NCBI GenBank assembly: GCA_050031985.1
Contig: JBNAIG010000027.1
Coordinates: 1 to 64,000, forward strand
DNA length: 64,000 bases
Direction of reading: 5' to 3'
Origin: SZUA-368 sp028533045
Lineage (GTDB): Bacteria > Spirochaetota > Spirochaetia > DSM-2461
The translations under genes were made by a program, and so were the position numbers. Position 1 is the first letter of the stretch. Every line of letters begins with the position of its first letter. Under the pieces are notes generated by a model. That model was not told where the DNA came from. It saw nothing but the letters and a program-made list of their open reading frames with translations, and searched no databases. Shown one piece after another: positions 24,542-32,622 of the stretch.

Positions 24542-25191
24542 ACAACTTGGTTAAGGATACTTTCTCATCAAAAAAACATTCGGAAAACTATGACCAAAAG
24601 ACCAGGAATGCCAACTGGCTGGCTCCGGAAATAGCCTTTGGGATGGCCTTTTCGTCGGTAGAGAAGGGAGATAGCCTCCTGGACCTGGGAATAGGGACCG
24701 GCCTGTCATCGGCTCTTTTTCACCGGGCGGGACTTTCCGTCTACGGGATGGATTTTTCCGAAGAGATGCTAAAGCTCTGTCGTCAAAAAGGAACGGCGAG
24801 AAAGGTAATAACCCATGATCTGATGGAAGAGCCCTACCCTTTCCCGACTGATTCTATGGACCATGGAATCTGCCTGGGTGTGTCCCATATTCTTCCCGAT
24901 TTATCCTTGATAATGGGTGAAATGTTCCGTATTCTCCGTCCGGGGGGCCTCTTTGTTTTCTCCGTCATTCACCGGGAAAGGGATGAAGAAAAAACAGTCC
25001 CCCTCTCTTCAAAAGAACTGCCGGGAAAAAGCTTCACCTTCTATCGCTATTCCCGAGAGGAGATTGAAGAGGACCTCAAGAAATCGGGCTTCACCTTAGT
25101 GTCGCGCCTGAATTTCCTGTCACTACTGGCGGGAAAAGAGAGGCTTTTTACCATATATATGATACGGAGAGGATGGGAAGACTATTCATAA
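24538..25191 (+). CDS. Class I SAM-dependent methyltransferase, last gene of the ABC operon
   Basis: A 217-residue protein from ATG 24538 (ATGA overlap, AGGGGAG upstream). The SAM motif LLDLGIGTGLSSALFHRAG lies near residue 47, and motif II near VYGMDFSEEML. It resembles the UbiE/BioC type. Its 3' end overlaps the convergent hydF by ten bases. Together with the methyltransferase at the front of the operon it brackets the two ABC genes. Confidence 0.82.
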   Translation: MNNLVKDTFSSKKHSENYDQKTRNANWLAPEIAFGMAFSSVEKGDSLLDLGIGTGLSSALFHRAGLSVYGMDFSEEMLKLCRQKGTARKVITHDLMEEPYPFPTDSMDHGICLGVSHILPDLSLIMGEMFRILRPGGLFVFSVIHRERDEEKTVPLSSKELPGKSFTFYRYSREEIEEDLKKSGFTLVSRLNFLSLLAGKERLFTIYMIRRGWEDYS

Positions 25192-26384
25192 AGCTCCGCC
25201 AATTCGGGAAAAGGCTCCAGCGCCCGGGGAAGCAGTCCGTTCGCCCAGGCCAGAAAGAGGCCGTAATTGAGCACGGGTATACCCTTTTCCCGGAAGACAT
25301 CCAGTTTGGCCAGCATGGCCTTTTGGGTGATCATACAAGCGGCGCAGTGGATAATCATGTCCCACTCCTCCGGATTTTCCGGCATCTTCCGGCTGTGGCC
25401 GAATTCCACCTGAGCTCCCACGAGTTGGCGGAATAGGCGGGGGATTTTCACCGTTCCCAGATCGTCCGCCTGACGGTGGTGGGAGCAGGACTCCATAACC
25501 AGAACCCGCCCCTTCTCGGGAAAATTATTAAGAGCCTTCAAACTCTCTATGAAGTAGGCGGGATTCCCTTTTTTCCGGGCAAAAAGGAGGGAGAAGGAGG
25601 TAAGAGGCTGATCTTCCGGAATGTCGGCGGCCACCTTGTGAAAGGCCTGGCTGTCGGTAATCACCAAAGAGGGCTTGATTCCCAAATTGTTGTAAAAGCT
25701 AAAGAGTTCCCGCTCTTTGAGAATAAGGGCGGCGCAATCCCGGTCCAGAAGGTCTCGGATGGTCTCCACCTGGGGCATAATGAGCCTTCCCGCCGGGGCG
25801 GCCAAGTCTATGGGAGTGACCAATAAAACCAGATCCTGCTCTTTGACCAGCCCTTCCACGGGAGTGATTTCCCGGCTCAGCTGCTCCGCTCTCTTCTCCA
25901 TCATGTTTATGAGCGGACGGGCGGAGTGCTTCTCTTCGTTATTCAAAACCAGAAACTTCCCGGTGGGGAAAAAGCCTTCCTTTTCTCCATGAAGAGCCTT
26001 GTCACCAAAGGTCACCACACCAATCCAGGGCTGTTTGCCCTCTTCCAAGGCCTCAAGGATCTCCTTCTCTTCCGATAAAACAGGACGATCCCCGGGGGTA
26101 ACAAAGAGCACCAGATCGGCCGATTTTAGCCTTTCCCGGGTCTTGCTCACCCGCTGTTCCCCCAGTTCTCCCACATCGTCAAAACCGGCTGTGTCCGTAA
26201 CGGCGCAGGGCCCCAGCTTTCCCAGTTCAATTTTGCGTGTGACCGGATCGGTGGTGGTTCCCGGCGTATCGGAAACGATGGCACTGTCCTTCTCAAAAAG
26301 ATTGTTCATAAGGGACGATTTCCCGGCGTTTCTTACTCCGGTAAGGACAATTCTGGTAGACTCGGCCAGGGCGGTTTGACTCAT
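25182..26384 (-). CDS. hydF: [FeFe]-hydrogenase maturation GTPase HydF
   Basis: A 400-residue protein. The G domain has GVRNAGKSS (about 17-25), the switch segment SDTPGTTTDPV, DTAGFDD as G3, and later a dimerisation domain. The C-terminal cluster domain has C-S-H, about 50 residues on H-C-A-A-C, the C-x-H...H-C-x-x-C ligand set of the HydF [4Fe-4S] cluster. HydF is the scaffold on which the H-cluster [2Fe] unit is finished before transfer to HydA. The start overlaps the lyase gene by four bases. No hydA is in the window. Confidence 0.95.
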   Translation of the reverse strand: MSQTALAESTRIVLTGVRNAGKSSLMNNLFEKDSAIVSDTPGTTTDPVTRKIELGKLGPCAVTDTAGFDDVGELGEQRVSKTRERLKSADLVLFVTPGDRPVLSEEKEILEALEEGKQPWIGVVTFGDKALHGEKEGFFPTGKFLVLNNEEKHSARPLINMMEKRAEQLSREITPVEGLVKEQDLVLLVTPIDLAAPAGRLIMPQVETIRDLLDRDCAALILKERELFSFYNNLGIKPSLVITDSQAFHKVAADIPEDQPLTSFSLLFARKKGNPAYFIESLKALNNFPEKGRVLVMESCSHHRQADDLGTVKIPRLFRQLVGAQVEFGHSRKMPENPEEWDMIIHCAACMITQKAMLAKLDVFREKGIPVLNYGLFLAWANGLLPRALEPFPELAELYE

Positions 26385-27712
26385 AAGTGGGCTCCCCGGG
26401 AAAAACCGGTTAGGCGGTAGGAACTTAACTTCTCGGCCAGCTCCTCCCGGTCCATTCCGGTCTCCCCTGATATAAATTCGATTAGTTCCTCCCCGGAGGA
26501 AAACGGTTTTTCCTTGAGCCGGGGTAGTAAATCCTTAATGACACTGTAGTCTAGGATGATGCGGAGGGTGTTGATAAGAGCAGGGCTGCCGTAGAAGTTC
26601 CTCTCCAGGACTTCCCTTTGAGGTTTGAGGGCATCCATAAGGGGGCCCGATGCGATTTCCAGAGCCCGATTCAGTCTTTCCCAGAGGCGAATCATCTGTT
26701 CCGCCAGAAAGGGCAGGTTGGCGTTAAGCTGCCACTGGCCGGAGCGGCTGTACTCTCCAATAAGCCGGGCCAGGGAAGAGGCCTCCAGGGAGAGTCCCCG
26801 GATCAGTTCGAGGTAGACCGGGTTCACCTTATGGGCCATAATGGTGGAGCCGTACTGCACCTCTCCATGGAGAATCTCCCCCACCGGCCCCATACCGTAA
26901 AGAATCAGGTCGGAAGCCAATTTGTAGAGATTGTCCCCGCAGAGTCCCATGCCCTGGGCCGCTTCCGCCAGAGAATCGCTGTGGGCCGTGGCGTCGGCCA
27001 GGTTTTGGCTCCGGCAGAGGGGAAGCCCGCTAATGCGGCGTAAATGCTTTTCTGCGGCAAAAACGTACTCCCGGGGAGCGGAAAAGCCCGTTCCCACAGC
27101 CGTTCCCCCCAGGGGGATGGTACGGAGACGCTCCTTTAGTTTGTTCAAACGCCAGCGGTCCCGCTCCACCGGCCCGGCCCAGGCGCCAAAGACCTGCCCC
27201 AGGGTGATGGGTAGGCCGTCCTGCCCTTCGGTCCGGCCGCACATGAGCCACTCCTCGTACTCTTTTTCCCGGGCCACCAGGGCTTCCTGCAGAGCTACCA
27301 CATTTTTCTCCGTATCTTCTAAAAAACGGTAGGTCATGAGAATAACTGCTGTAGGAAAAGTGTCATTGGTCGATTGGAAACGGGCCAAGTGGTCCAGAGG
27401 ATCGGCATCAAAGGCCCCGGTGAATTTTTCGTTGGCTAAAAGAGAAGCGGTCTCGCATAAATTCATATGGAGGCTGGTGCCCGCCCCGCCCTGAGCCAGA
27501 GGAAGGGGAAAGGAGTCGTCCCTTTCGCCCCGGATAATCTCCTCCAGGCTCTCTTCCAGATGGGGGAAATAGTCTTGGGGATAAAGGCTGAATGCCTCCT
27601 GCTGAGCCCGGACTGCGGCCAGCTTAACCTCTCCGTAGGCCCGGATCATTTCCCGGGGAGTCTGTCCTTTCCCCAGCCAGGCCAGGGCCTTTTCCGTTTC
27701 CTTTCCGTACAT
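26381..27712 (-). CDS. Aspartase/fumarase-family lyase of hydrogenase maturation clusters
   Basis: A 443-residue protein from ATG 27712, seven bases after the permease stop; the start MYGKETEKAL aligns with the early aspartase helix. The signature GSTIMAHKVNP (aspartase GSSIMPGKVNP) near residue 300 carries the catalytic serine loop. It is shorter at the N-terminus than AspA. Aspartase-like genes are known in hydEFG clusters of several anaerobes, where ammonia for the azadithiolate bridge has been proposed as the product. The neighbourhood supports that reading, but plain aspartate catabolism cannot be excluded. Confidence 0.82.
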   Translation of the reverse strand: MYGKETEKALAWLGKGQTPREMIRAYGEVKLAAVRAQQEAFSLYPQDYFPHLEESLEEIIRGERDDSFPLPLAQGGAGTSLHMNLCETASLLANEKFTGAFDADPLDHLARFQSTNDTFPTAVILMTYRFLEDTEKNVVALQEALVAREKEYEEWLMCGRTEGQDGLPITLGQVFGAWAGPVERDRWRLNKLKERLRTIPLGGTAVGTGFSAPREYVFAAEKHLRRISGLPLCRSQNLADATAHSDSLAEAAQGMGLCGDNLYKLASDLILYGMGPVGEILHGEVQYGSTIMAHKVNPVYLELIRGLSLEASSLARLIGEYSRSGQWQLNANLPFLAEQMIRLWERLNRALEIASGPLMDALKPQREVLERNFYGSPALINTLRIILDYSVIKDLLPRLKEKPFSSGEELIEFISGETGMDREELAEKLSSYRLTGFSRGAHL

Positions 27713-27719
27713 CAAAGGC

Positions 27720-29072
27720 CTATTTCCCAACCACTTCGTAACCGGCGTTTCGAATAGCCGCTTCCGCCTCTTCCAAATCAAACTCGCCGTCAATCTGAGC
27801 GTACTTCCCTTCCAGGCTGATCTCTATCTTCCCGACCCCTTCTACCAGGCTCAGGGCCTTTTCCACATTGGCCGAGCAGTGGTGGCAGCTCATTCCTTCA
27901 ATATTAATCTTCGTCATAGCATCCTCCTTGGCTCCGTCTCGCCCCTCCGAGGAACGGCGGGCTCTAATCGTCGATTTGAACTGGCGAAACAGCACCAGAA
28001 CAAGCATAGCAAGAAAAAAGAGAGCCACCGCCAATCTAAAGAGACTCGGTCCATGATCTCCGTGGAGATGGGCATGGGACTGGGCAAGGGGATTGGTCCC
28101 CAGGGCTCGGTAAGTAAAATCCATCAAAAAGCCGAATATCAGACTTCCCGTAATAATAGTTCCCAAATAACGGAGCGTTGTCTTACGCCCCAAAGCCTTG
28201 GAAATAATGGCCAGGGAGGCGGCGTTAGTGGCCGGTCCTGCCACGAGGAATACATAGGCCGCCCCGGGGGACAAACCTTTGGCAATCATGGCAACCGCAA
28301 TGGGAATGCTGGAAGTGGAACAGATATACATGGGAATGCCAATGACTATCATAAGAAGCATACTGATTAAGGGATGGGCCAGAAAGGTTCCCGCAAAATA
28401 GTCGTCCGGTATAAAAAGAGAGATAAGGGCAGCCAGAGCGACTCCCATCAAAAAATTAAGGGCAATATCATTGAGAAGCTCAAAAAAGGCGTAATCAAAA
28501 ACCTGACGGATTTTCCCAAAAATCCCGTGATAACTATCCTTTTTCCCGGCAGATTCACTGCAACAACCGTCAGTGCAAGTGTCGCCTTCTGAGCTCCCTT
28601 CCGTACAGGAAGCCCCTTCTGTCACTGCCCTGGAAGGCAAAGCTTCCTTCCCTCCAAAACGATCGAGGAGAAAGTTGGCAATTCCTCCGGCCATACCAAT
28701 CAGCAAAGCCGCAGCGGCGCGGAAAAGGGCGAAAAGCGGCCCCAGCATCCCCCAGGAGGCGGTAATACTGTCCACCCCGGTTTGGGGAGTGGATATAAGG
28801 AAAGAGAGAACGGAAGACTTGGAGGCCCCGGAATTCTTCAGGTATACCGCCGTGGGCACAACACCGCAGGAACAAAGGGGCAAGGGAACTCCAAAGAGAG
28901 CGGCCTTGAAAACGGAGGAAAGATTATTCCCTCCAATGTGACGTGCTACAAAATCCTTGCTTAAAATGACATGGAGTACTCCGGCAATGACAATTCCCAG
29001 GGTTATATAGGGAGCCATCTCAACAAAGAGAGTAACCATCTCATTTATGAAAAGAGTGATATATTCGATCAT
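27720..29072 (-). CDS. SO_0444-type Cu/Zn efflux permease with C-terminal HMA domain
   Basis: A 450-residue membrane protein of the ArsP/permease superfamily, with duplicated helical bundles, PLPLCSCGVVPTA near residue 60 and CSTSSIP in the second half. A Cys-rich cytosolic loop (C-T-E-G...C-T-D-G-C-C) lies mid-protein. The last 70 residues form a heavy-metal-associated domain with GMSCHHC. This arrangement fits the SO_0444 family of Cu/Zn exporters. It follows a zinc-type ArsR by 12 bases and precedes the hydrogenase lyase by seven. Confidence 0.85.
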   Translation of the reverse strand: MIEYITLFINEMVTLFVEMAPYITLGIVIAGVLHVILSKDFVARHIGGNNLSSVFKAALFGVPLPLCSCGVVPTAVYLKNSGASKSSVLSFLISTPQTGVDSITASWGMLGPLFALFRAAAALLIGMAGGIANFLLDRFGGKEALPSRAVTEGASCTEGSSEGDTCTDGCCSESAGKKDSYHGIFGKIRQVFDYAFFELLNDIALNFLMGVALAALISLFIPDDYFAGTFLAHPLISMLLMIVIGIPMYICSTSSIPIAVAMIAKGLSPGAAYVFLVAGPATNAASLAIISKALGRKTTLRYLGTIITGSLIFGFLMDFTYRALGTNPLAQSHAHLHGDHGPSLFRLAVALFFLAMLVLVLFRQFKSTIRARRSSEGRDGAKEDAMTKINIEGMSCHHCSANVEKALSLVEGVGKIEISLEGKYAQIDGEFDLEEAEAAIRNAGYEVVGK

Positions 29073-29084
29073 AATATAATCTCC

Positions 29085-29441
29085 TTACTCGTTAATGTGA
29101 TCCAGCCCGATGGCCAGGATTTCCTCGATGTGCTCATCGTTAAGGGAGTAGAAAACCTGTTTCCCCTCCTTTCTGTACTTAACAAGGCGAGCATGGCGGA
29201 GCAGTTTAAGCTGATGACTGACAGCTGTTTGCTGCATTTCGATCAACACGGAGATATCATGGACACAGAACTCCCCTTCCCGCAGGAGAAAAAGGATTCT
29301 CACCCGGGTAGGATCGCCGAAGATCTTGAAGAAATCGGCTAAATCCTGAATTTCCTCCTCCACGGGCAGGCTCTTTCTCAACCTCTCCCCGTCAGCCTCA
29401 GTCAGCTTACAGGAAATACAGAATCGTCCTTCATCACCCAT
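29085..29441 (-). CDS. ArsR/SmtB-family zinc-type metal sensor
   Basis: A 118-residue winged-helix repressor with DPTRVRILFLL, the recognition helix region MQQTAVSHQLKLLRHA and the wing KYRKEGKQVFYSL. The last helix holds D-E-H-x(10)-D-H-I-N-E, matching the alpha-5 ligand set of SmtB/CzrA (D-x-H...H-x-x-E/H), which senses Zn(II). An N-terminal CISC might add a second site. It is preceded by its own promoter and a CzrA-like operator and should derepress the efflux gene when zinc is high. Confidence 0.88.
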   Translation of the reverse strand: MGDEGRFCISCKLTEADGERLRKSLPVEEEIQDLADFFKIFGDPTRVRILFLLREGEFCVHDISVLIEMQQTAVSHQLKLLRHARLVKYRKEGKQVFYSLNDEHIEEILAIGLDHINE

Positions 29442-29471
29442 GATATCCCCCTTTCACAACATCACACTCAC

Positions 29472-29522
29472 ATGCACATCTGTTCATATATACACATTAA
29501 ACCTTCAAACCCTATCTGTCAA
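29472..29522 (-). promoter_or_regulatory. Promoter and ArsR operator before arsR-permease-lyase-hydF
   Basis: On the minus strand TTGACA (29517-29522) and TAATGT (29494-29499) are exactly 17 bases apart. At the expected start site lies ATGAACAGATGTGCAT (29472-29487), which matches the ATG-N-ACA-N2-TGT-N-CAT pattern of SmtB/CzrA operators with one mismatch between arms. The -35 box begins five bases after the hydE stop. Confidence 0.75.
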
Positions 29523-29526
29523 TGTT

Positions 29527-30606
29527 CTACCCTCTATTTCCGATTAAAACCTTCCTTTTATTCACATGGGGGGAGTCTCCCCAAAGGTTAAATCCCACAT
29601 CCCGTCCTACGGAACGAATACGATTAAGCAGACAACTCCCGCAGGCGGTCCCGCTCTCATCAAGGCATGGTTTCCCCTCATAGAGCTGATACCCCTTTCT
29701 TACCTTAATAGGAGTCAGATTGGGCATGGTCACATTCGCTCCGTACCCCAGCCCCCGCTCCCTTCCGTCGGGAACCAGAGCCTGAAGAGCGGTAGTGGCC
29801 GCAATATTCACATCACGAAGAACCAGGCGCGTGGCGGCAATCATATTTAAAGAGAGCTGTAGCAGGGCCTCCTTCTCCATCATACCCTCCGAGGCCATAT
29901 CCCCGTGGGGATGGGTGATGTAGGGGCCCATACCAATCATATCAATATCCCTGTCACGAAAAAACTCAATGTCCCGGGCCAGCATATCCAGAGTTTGACC
30001 GGGAATACCGATCATGACGCCGGTCCCCACCTGGAATCCGACCTCTTTAAGATCACCGAGGCACTCTATCCTGTTTTCCAAAGTCTGGTTCTTGGGGTGG
30101 AGACGGCGATAGAGTGCGGGATCGGTGGTTTCTATACGCAACAGGTAACGATGAGCCCCCGCCTCATAGAGACGGCGGTAGGTTTCCCTACTCTGCTCCC
30201 CTATTCCCAGAGTAATCCCCAGACCCTTAGGCAATTTTTCCGAACGGGAACGCTCCTTTATTTCCGCCACAACCGACTCCACAAAGGAGATAAAGGCCGG
30301 ATCGACCCGTTCCCCCGACTGCAACACAATAGAGCCATAGCCCTGATCGGCGCACCAGAGGGCGGTATCTACAATCTCATTCCGCTCCAGCGTATACCGC
30401 TCGCTAAGCTTAGAATTACTCTTGCGGATTCCGCAGTATCGACAGTCACAACGGCAAATATTGGAAAATTCGATAATTCCCCGGTAGTAAACCAGATTCC
30501 CCACCTCTTTGCCCATAAGGGACAAAGCCTCGTCACGGAGTCGGCCTAAGTCATCCTCTTTCGTAAAGGAGAGCATCTCAATAATATCCTTGCGGGTATA
30601 ACTCAT
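29527..30606 (-). CDS. hydE: [FeFe]-hydrogenase radical-SAM maturase HydE
   Basis: A 359-residue radical-SAM protein. The cluster motif is C-R-C-D-C-R-Y-C (C-x3-C-x2-C) near residues 52-59, and the family segments GSIVLQSGE and YLLRIETTDP follow in a TIM barrel. HydE acts on the HydG iron product in building the [2Fe] unit. It follows hydG by nine bases with AGGAAGG before the ATG. Confidence 0.95.
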   Translation of the reverse strand: MSYTRKDIIEMLSFTKEDDLGRLRDEALSLMGKEVGNLVYYRGIIEFSNICRCDCRYCGIRKSNSKLSERYTLERNEIVDTALWCADQGYGSIVLQSGERVDPAFISFVESVVAEIKERSRSEKLPKGLGITLGIGEQSRETYRRLYEAGAHRYLLRIETTDPALYRRLHPKNQTLENRIECLGDLKEVGFQVGTGVMIGIPGQTLDMLARDIEFFRDRDIDMIGMGPYITHPHGDMASEGMMEKEALLQLSLNMIAATRLVLRDVNIAATTALQALVPDGRERGLGYGANVTMPNLTPIKVRKGYQLYEGKPCLDESGTACGSCLLNRIRSVGRDVGFNLWGDSPHVNKRKVLIGNRG

Positions 30607-30615
30607 TCAGCCTTC

Positions 30616-32115
30616 CTAGAAATAGAGATCCCGAGCGCCCCGGCAGGTTTGCTCATAATAATTCTTAAGCATTTTCATAGCTCCCGGATTCCGCTCCTTT
30701 ACCTCTTCTATCTCTTTTAAAATAAGCGGTTCCGCCACGGCCCGCGTCTCTTCCGAAGAGAAGTCGTCAAGCCACTCCCGGTAGGTAATTATGGCATTGA
30801 GCTTACAAAGATCCCCCTCCCGGCCGCACTTGAGCATCTCCATAATCTTTTCCCCTGTTCGTCCACAGCGGTAACCGGCCGTACAAAAGGAGGTGATAAA
30901 TCCCATTTGGGCCAACTCACGAACGACCTCGTCCAGAGAACGGGTATCGCCCAGAACAAATTGCTGCCGTTCCTCTACCTGCCCTTTAGTCTCCTTGCTG
31001 TAGGCTCCCAACCCAATCCGGGAGGACGCATCGGTTTGAGTTATCCCCATGGGAATTATTCGTCGGCGCAGCTCAGCATTCTCCCGGGCGGTGAGAATCA
31101 TCCCCGTGTAGGGAACGGCCAGGCGCAGGCAGAGCACAGCGTGCTTAAAGGACTCGTCATCCACCAGGTACTTTGACTCCGTGGCCAGAGGGGCATTGTG
31201 GGCCGGTTCGAGCCGGGGGAATGAGATGGTGTGAGGTCCCACGCCAAAGGTCCGTTCCAGTTCATGGGTATGGTGTATCAACCCCATAACCTCGAAGCGC
31301 CAGTCATACAGCCCGAACAGAGCTCCTATGCCAAAGTCATCAATCCCCGCATCATAGGCACGATGCATGGAGTAAAGCCTCCAGTTATAATTCCCCTTAA
31401 GAGTGTTGGCGGGATGCACCTTGGAGTAGGTCTCTTTGTGATAGGTTTCCTGGAATACTTGATAGGTACCGATTCCTACGTTCTTGAGCTTTGTCAAATC
31501 CTCAATAGACATGGGGGCGGCGTTAATATTGACCCGGCGGATCTGCCCCTCCCCTTTGCGAGTCTTGAACCGGCACTGGTAGATCCGTTTCACCGTATCG
31601 ACAATGTAGTCCGCGTCGGAATCGGGATGTTCTCCGTAAGCGACAATAAGCCGCTTATGGCCGATCTCTCCGGCCAAGGTCTCAATTTCCCTGTCCAGCT
31701 CCTCCATGGTGACCAAGCGTCTCTCCATCTCGCCATTTTCCAGTCGGAAACTGCAATACTTACAACTGTTAACACATTTACTGCTTAAATAGAGGGGGGC
31801 AAAGGTCACAATCCGGTTGTCGTAGACCTCTTTTTTTATGGCGATCGCCGCCTCTTCCATCTCGGCAATGAGCTGGGGATCTCTAACATAAAGAAGGGCC
31901 GCCGTTTCTTCCGGCGAAAGAGTCTCAATGGAACGGGACTTTTTGATTATCTCCCGAATACGGGCCGGATCGGTCTTTTTAGCCCCTTCCAGCTGTTTCC
32001 AGATAAGATCGTCGTCAATAAAATCCTTCTGCCCCGGCTTTAAATACCGGTCAATCTGATCCTGCTTGATTCTGTTCTTAACCCATTCACTCGTTTTAAC
32101 CGCAGTGGCGTTCAT
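30616..32115 (-). CDS. hydG: [FeFe]-hydrogenase radical-SAM maturase HydG (variant C-terminal cluster motif)
   Basis: A 499-residue protein from ATG 32115 (GAAGGTG upstream; a longer frame would run through a terminator). The radical-SAM motif is CVNSCKYC near residue 103. HydG cleaves tyrosine to give CO and cyanide bound to iron. The C-terminal auxiliary cluster in characterised HydGs uses C-x2-C-x22-C; here it reads C411-T-A-G414-Y-R-C417, with C437 at the expected last position. The middle Cys is therefore Gly, with an extra Cys three residues on. I cannot tell whether this is a known subfamily form. First gene after a long terminator-rich leader. Confidence 0.93.
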   Translation of the reverse strand: MNATAVKTSEWVKNRIKQDQIDRYLKPGQKDFIDDDLIWKQLEGAKKTDPARIREIIKKSRSIETLSPEETAALLYVRDPQLIAEMEEAAIAIKKEVYDNRIVTFAPLYLSSKCVNSCKYCSFRLENGEMERRLVTMEELDREIETLAGEIGHKRLIVAYGEHPDSDADYIVDTVKRIYQCRFKTRKGEGQIRRVNINAAPMSIEDLTKLKNVGIGTYQVFQETYHKETYSKVHPANTLKGNYNWRLYSMHRAYDAGIDDFGIGALFGLYDWRFEVMGLIHHTHELERTFGVGPHTISFPRLEPAHNAPLATESKYLVDDESFKHAVLCLRLAVPYTGMILTARENAELRRRIIPMGITQTDASSRIGLGAYSKETKGQVEERQQFVLGDTRSLDEVVRELAQMGFITSFCTAGYRCGRTGEKIMEMLKCGREGDLCKLNAIITYREWLDDFSSEETRAVAEPLILKEIEEVKERNPGAMKMLKNYYEQTCRGARDLYF

Positions 32116-32150
32116 GGACACCTTCTCCCTTCCCTGCGGTTCTCGGGCAT

Positions 32151-32180
32151 AAAAAAAGCCGCGCAGAGAGGTGCGCGGCT
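32151..32180 (-). terminator. Intrinsic terminator B just upstream of hydG
   Basis: On the minus strand AGCCGCGC and GCGCGGCT form a perfect 8-bp stem with loop ACCTCTCT, followed by seven T residues. It lies inside the hydG leader, so it must be bypassed for hydG expression from the upstream promoter. Confidence 0.88.
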
Positions 32181-32363
32181 GGAAATTCTGACAAAAGAAA
32201 GACAAAACTAAAAAAATAGCCCAACGGTCAGCATAGCCTCCCGGAAGGAAAGTCAGTTTTCATACTCTCTATAGGCAGATTCCCTAAGTTCAGGTACGTA
32301 ACCCTTGCCGCAGGATATCTAATGTTCTTCTACCATAAACGATAAATGGCAAGCTGTAAAGAT

Positions 32364-32401
32364 AAAAAAATACCGACTGGCAGCGGTCAATGCCAGTCGG
32401 T
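32364..32401 (-). terminator. Intrinsic terminator A in the hydG leader
   Basis: On the minus strand ACCGACTGGCA and TGCCAGTCGGT form a perfect 11-bp stem with an 8-base loop, then A and seven T residues. It lies about 95-130 bases after the predicted start, so it could define a short RNA or act as a first attenuation point. Confidence 0.88.
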
Positions 32402-32495
32402 AAAGGAGAAAACAATAACGGGTTAGTTAAAAAAGAACAAACCATAACCATTAGAGTTAAGGAGAAAAAGAAGAATGGGAACTTCTCTCTCTACA

Positions 32496-32536
32496 ATTAC
32501 TAGTATAGTAATAATATTTTATTAGTCAAGACTATT
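32496..32536 (-). promoter_or_regulatory. Promoter of the hydG leader with shared palindrome
   Basis: On the minus strand TTGACT (32524-32529) and TATACT (32502-32507) are 16 bases apart. The -35 lies within TTAGTCAAGACTATT (32522-32536), identical to the site before the flavodoxin operon at 10817-10831. A second dyad, ATTACTA-GTA-TAGTAAT (32496-32512), covers the -10. Confidence 0.68.
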
Positions 32537-32622
32537 TTTGATTTAAGAACTTAATTTTTCTATGAATTACTGGATCAATTGGGGAAAATCCTATATAAAT
32601 GATTTATATCAAGGAATTTACC

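Larger units (their letters stand above)
32116..32495 (-). promoter_or_regulatory. Long hydG leader with two intrinsic terminators
   Basis: From the predicted start near 32495 to the hydG ATG there are about 380 bases without a gene on the coding strand. The leader contains terminator A (32364-32401), about 180 bases of unassigned sequence, a T7 run after GGGCTA (32210-32216), and terminator B (32151-32180), 36 bases before the ATG. The word TGCGGC in the middle section could pair with GCCGCG in the 5' arm of terminator B and act as an antiterminator. I do not recognise a known riboswitch. Confidence 0.6.

Noticed and set aside
26381..27712. Catabolic aspartate ammonia-lyase or fumarase as the simple annotation
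   Set aside because: The signature is varied (GSTIMAHKVNP), the protein is short at the N-terminus, and it is co-translated with hydF, so a maturation role is more likely.
32217..32300. Plus-strand SRP (4.5S) RNA, suggested by CCGGAAGGAA
   Set aside because: The flanking bases do not match the conserved domain IV (CAGG-UCCGGAAGGAAGCAGC), and the terminators around it face the other strand.
32181..32371. Known riboswitch classes (TPP, cobalamin, FMN, c-di-GMP, Moco) in the hydG leader
   Set aside because: None of their conserved core words could be found on the transcribed strand; the element is reported as unassigned.
32475..32525. A 16-codon plus-strand frame after AAGGAG in the hydG control region
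   Set aside because: Spacing to the ATG is long, the peptide is unremarkable, and the frame overlaps the minus-strand hydG promoter.
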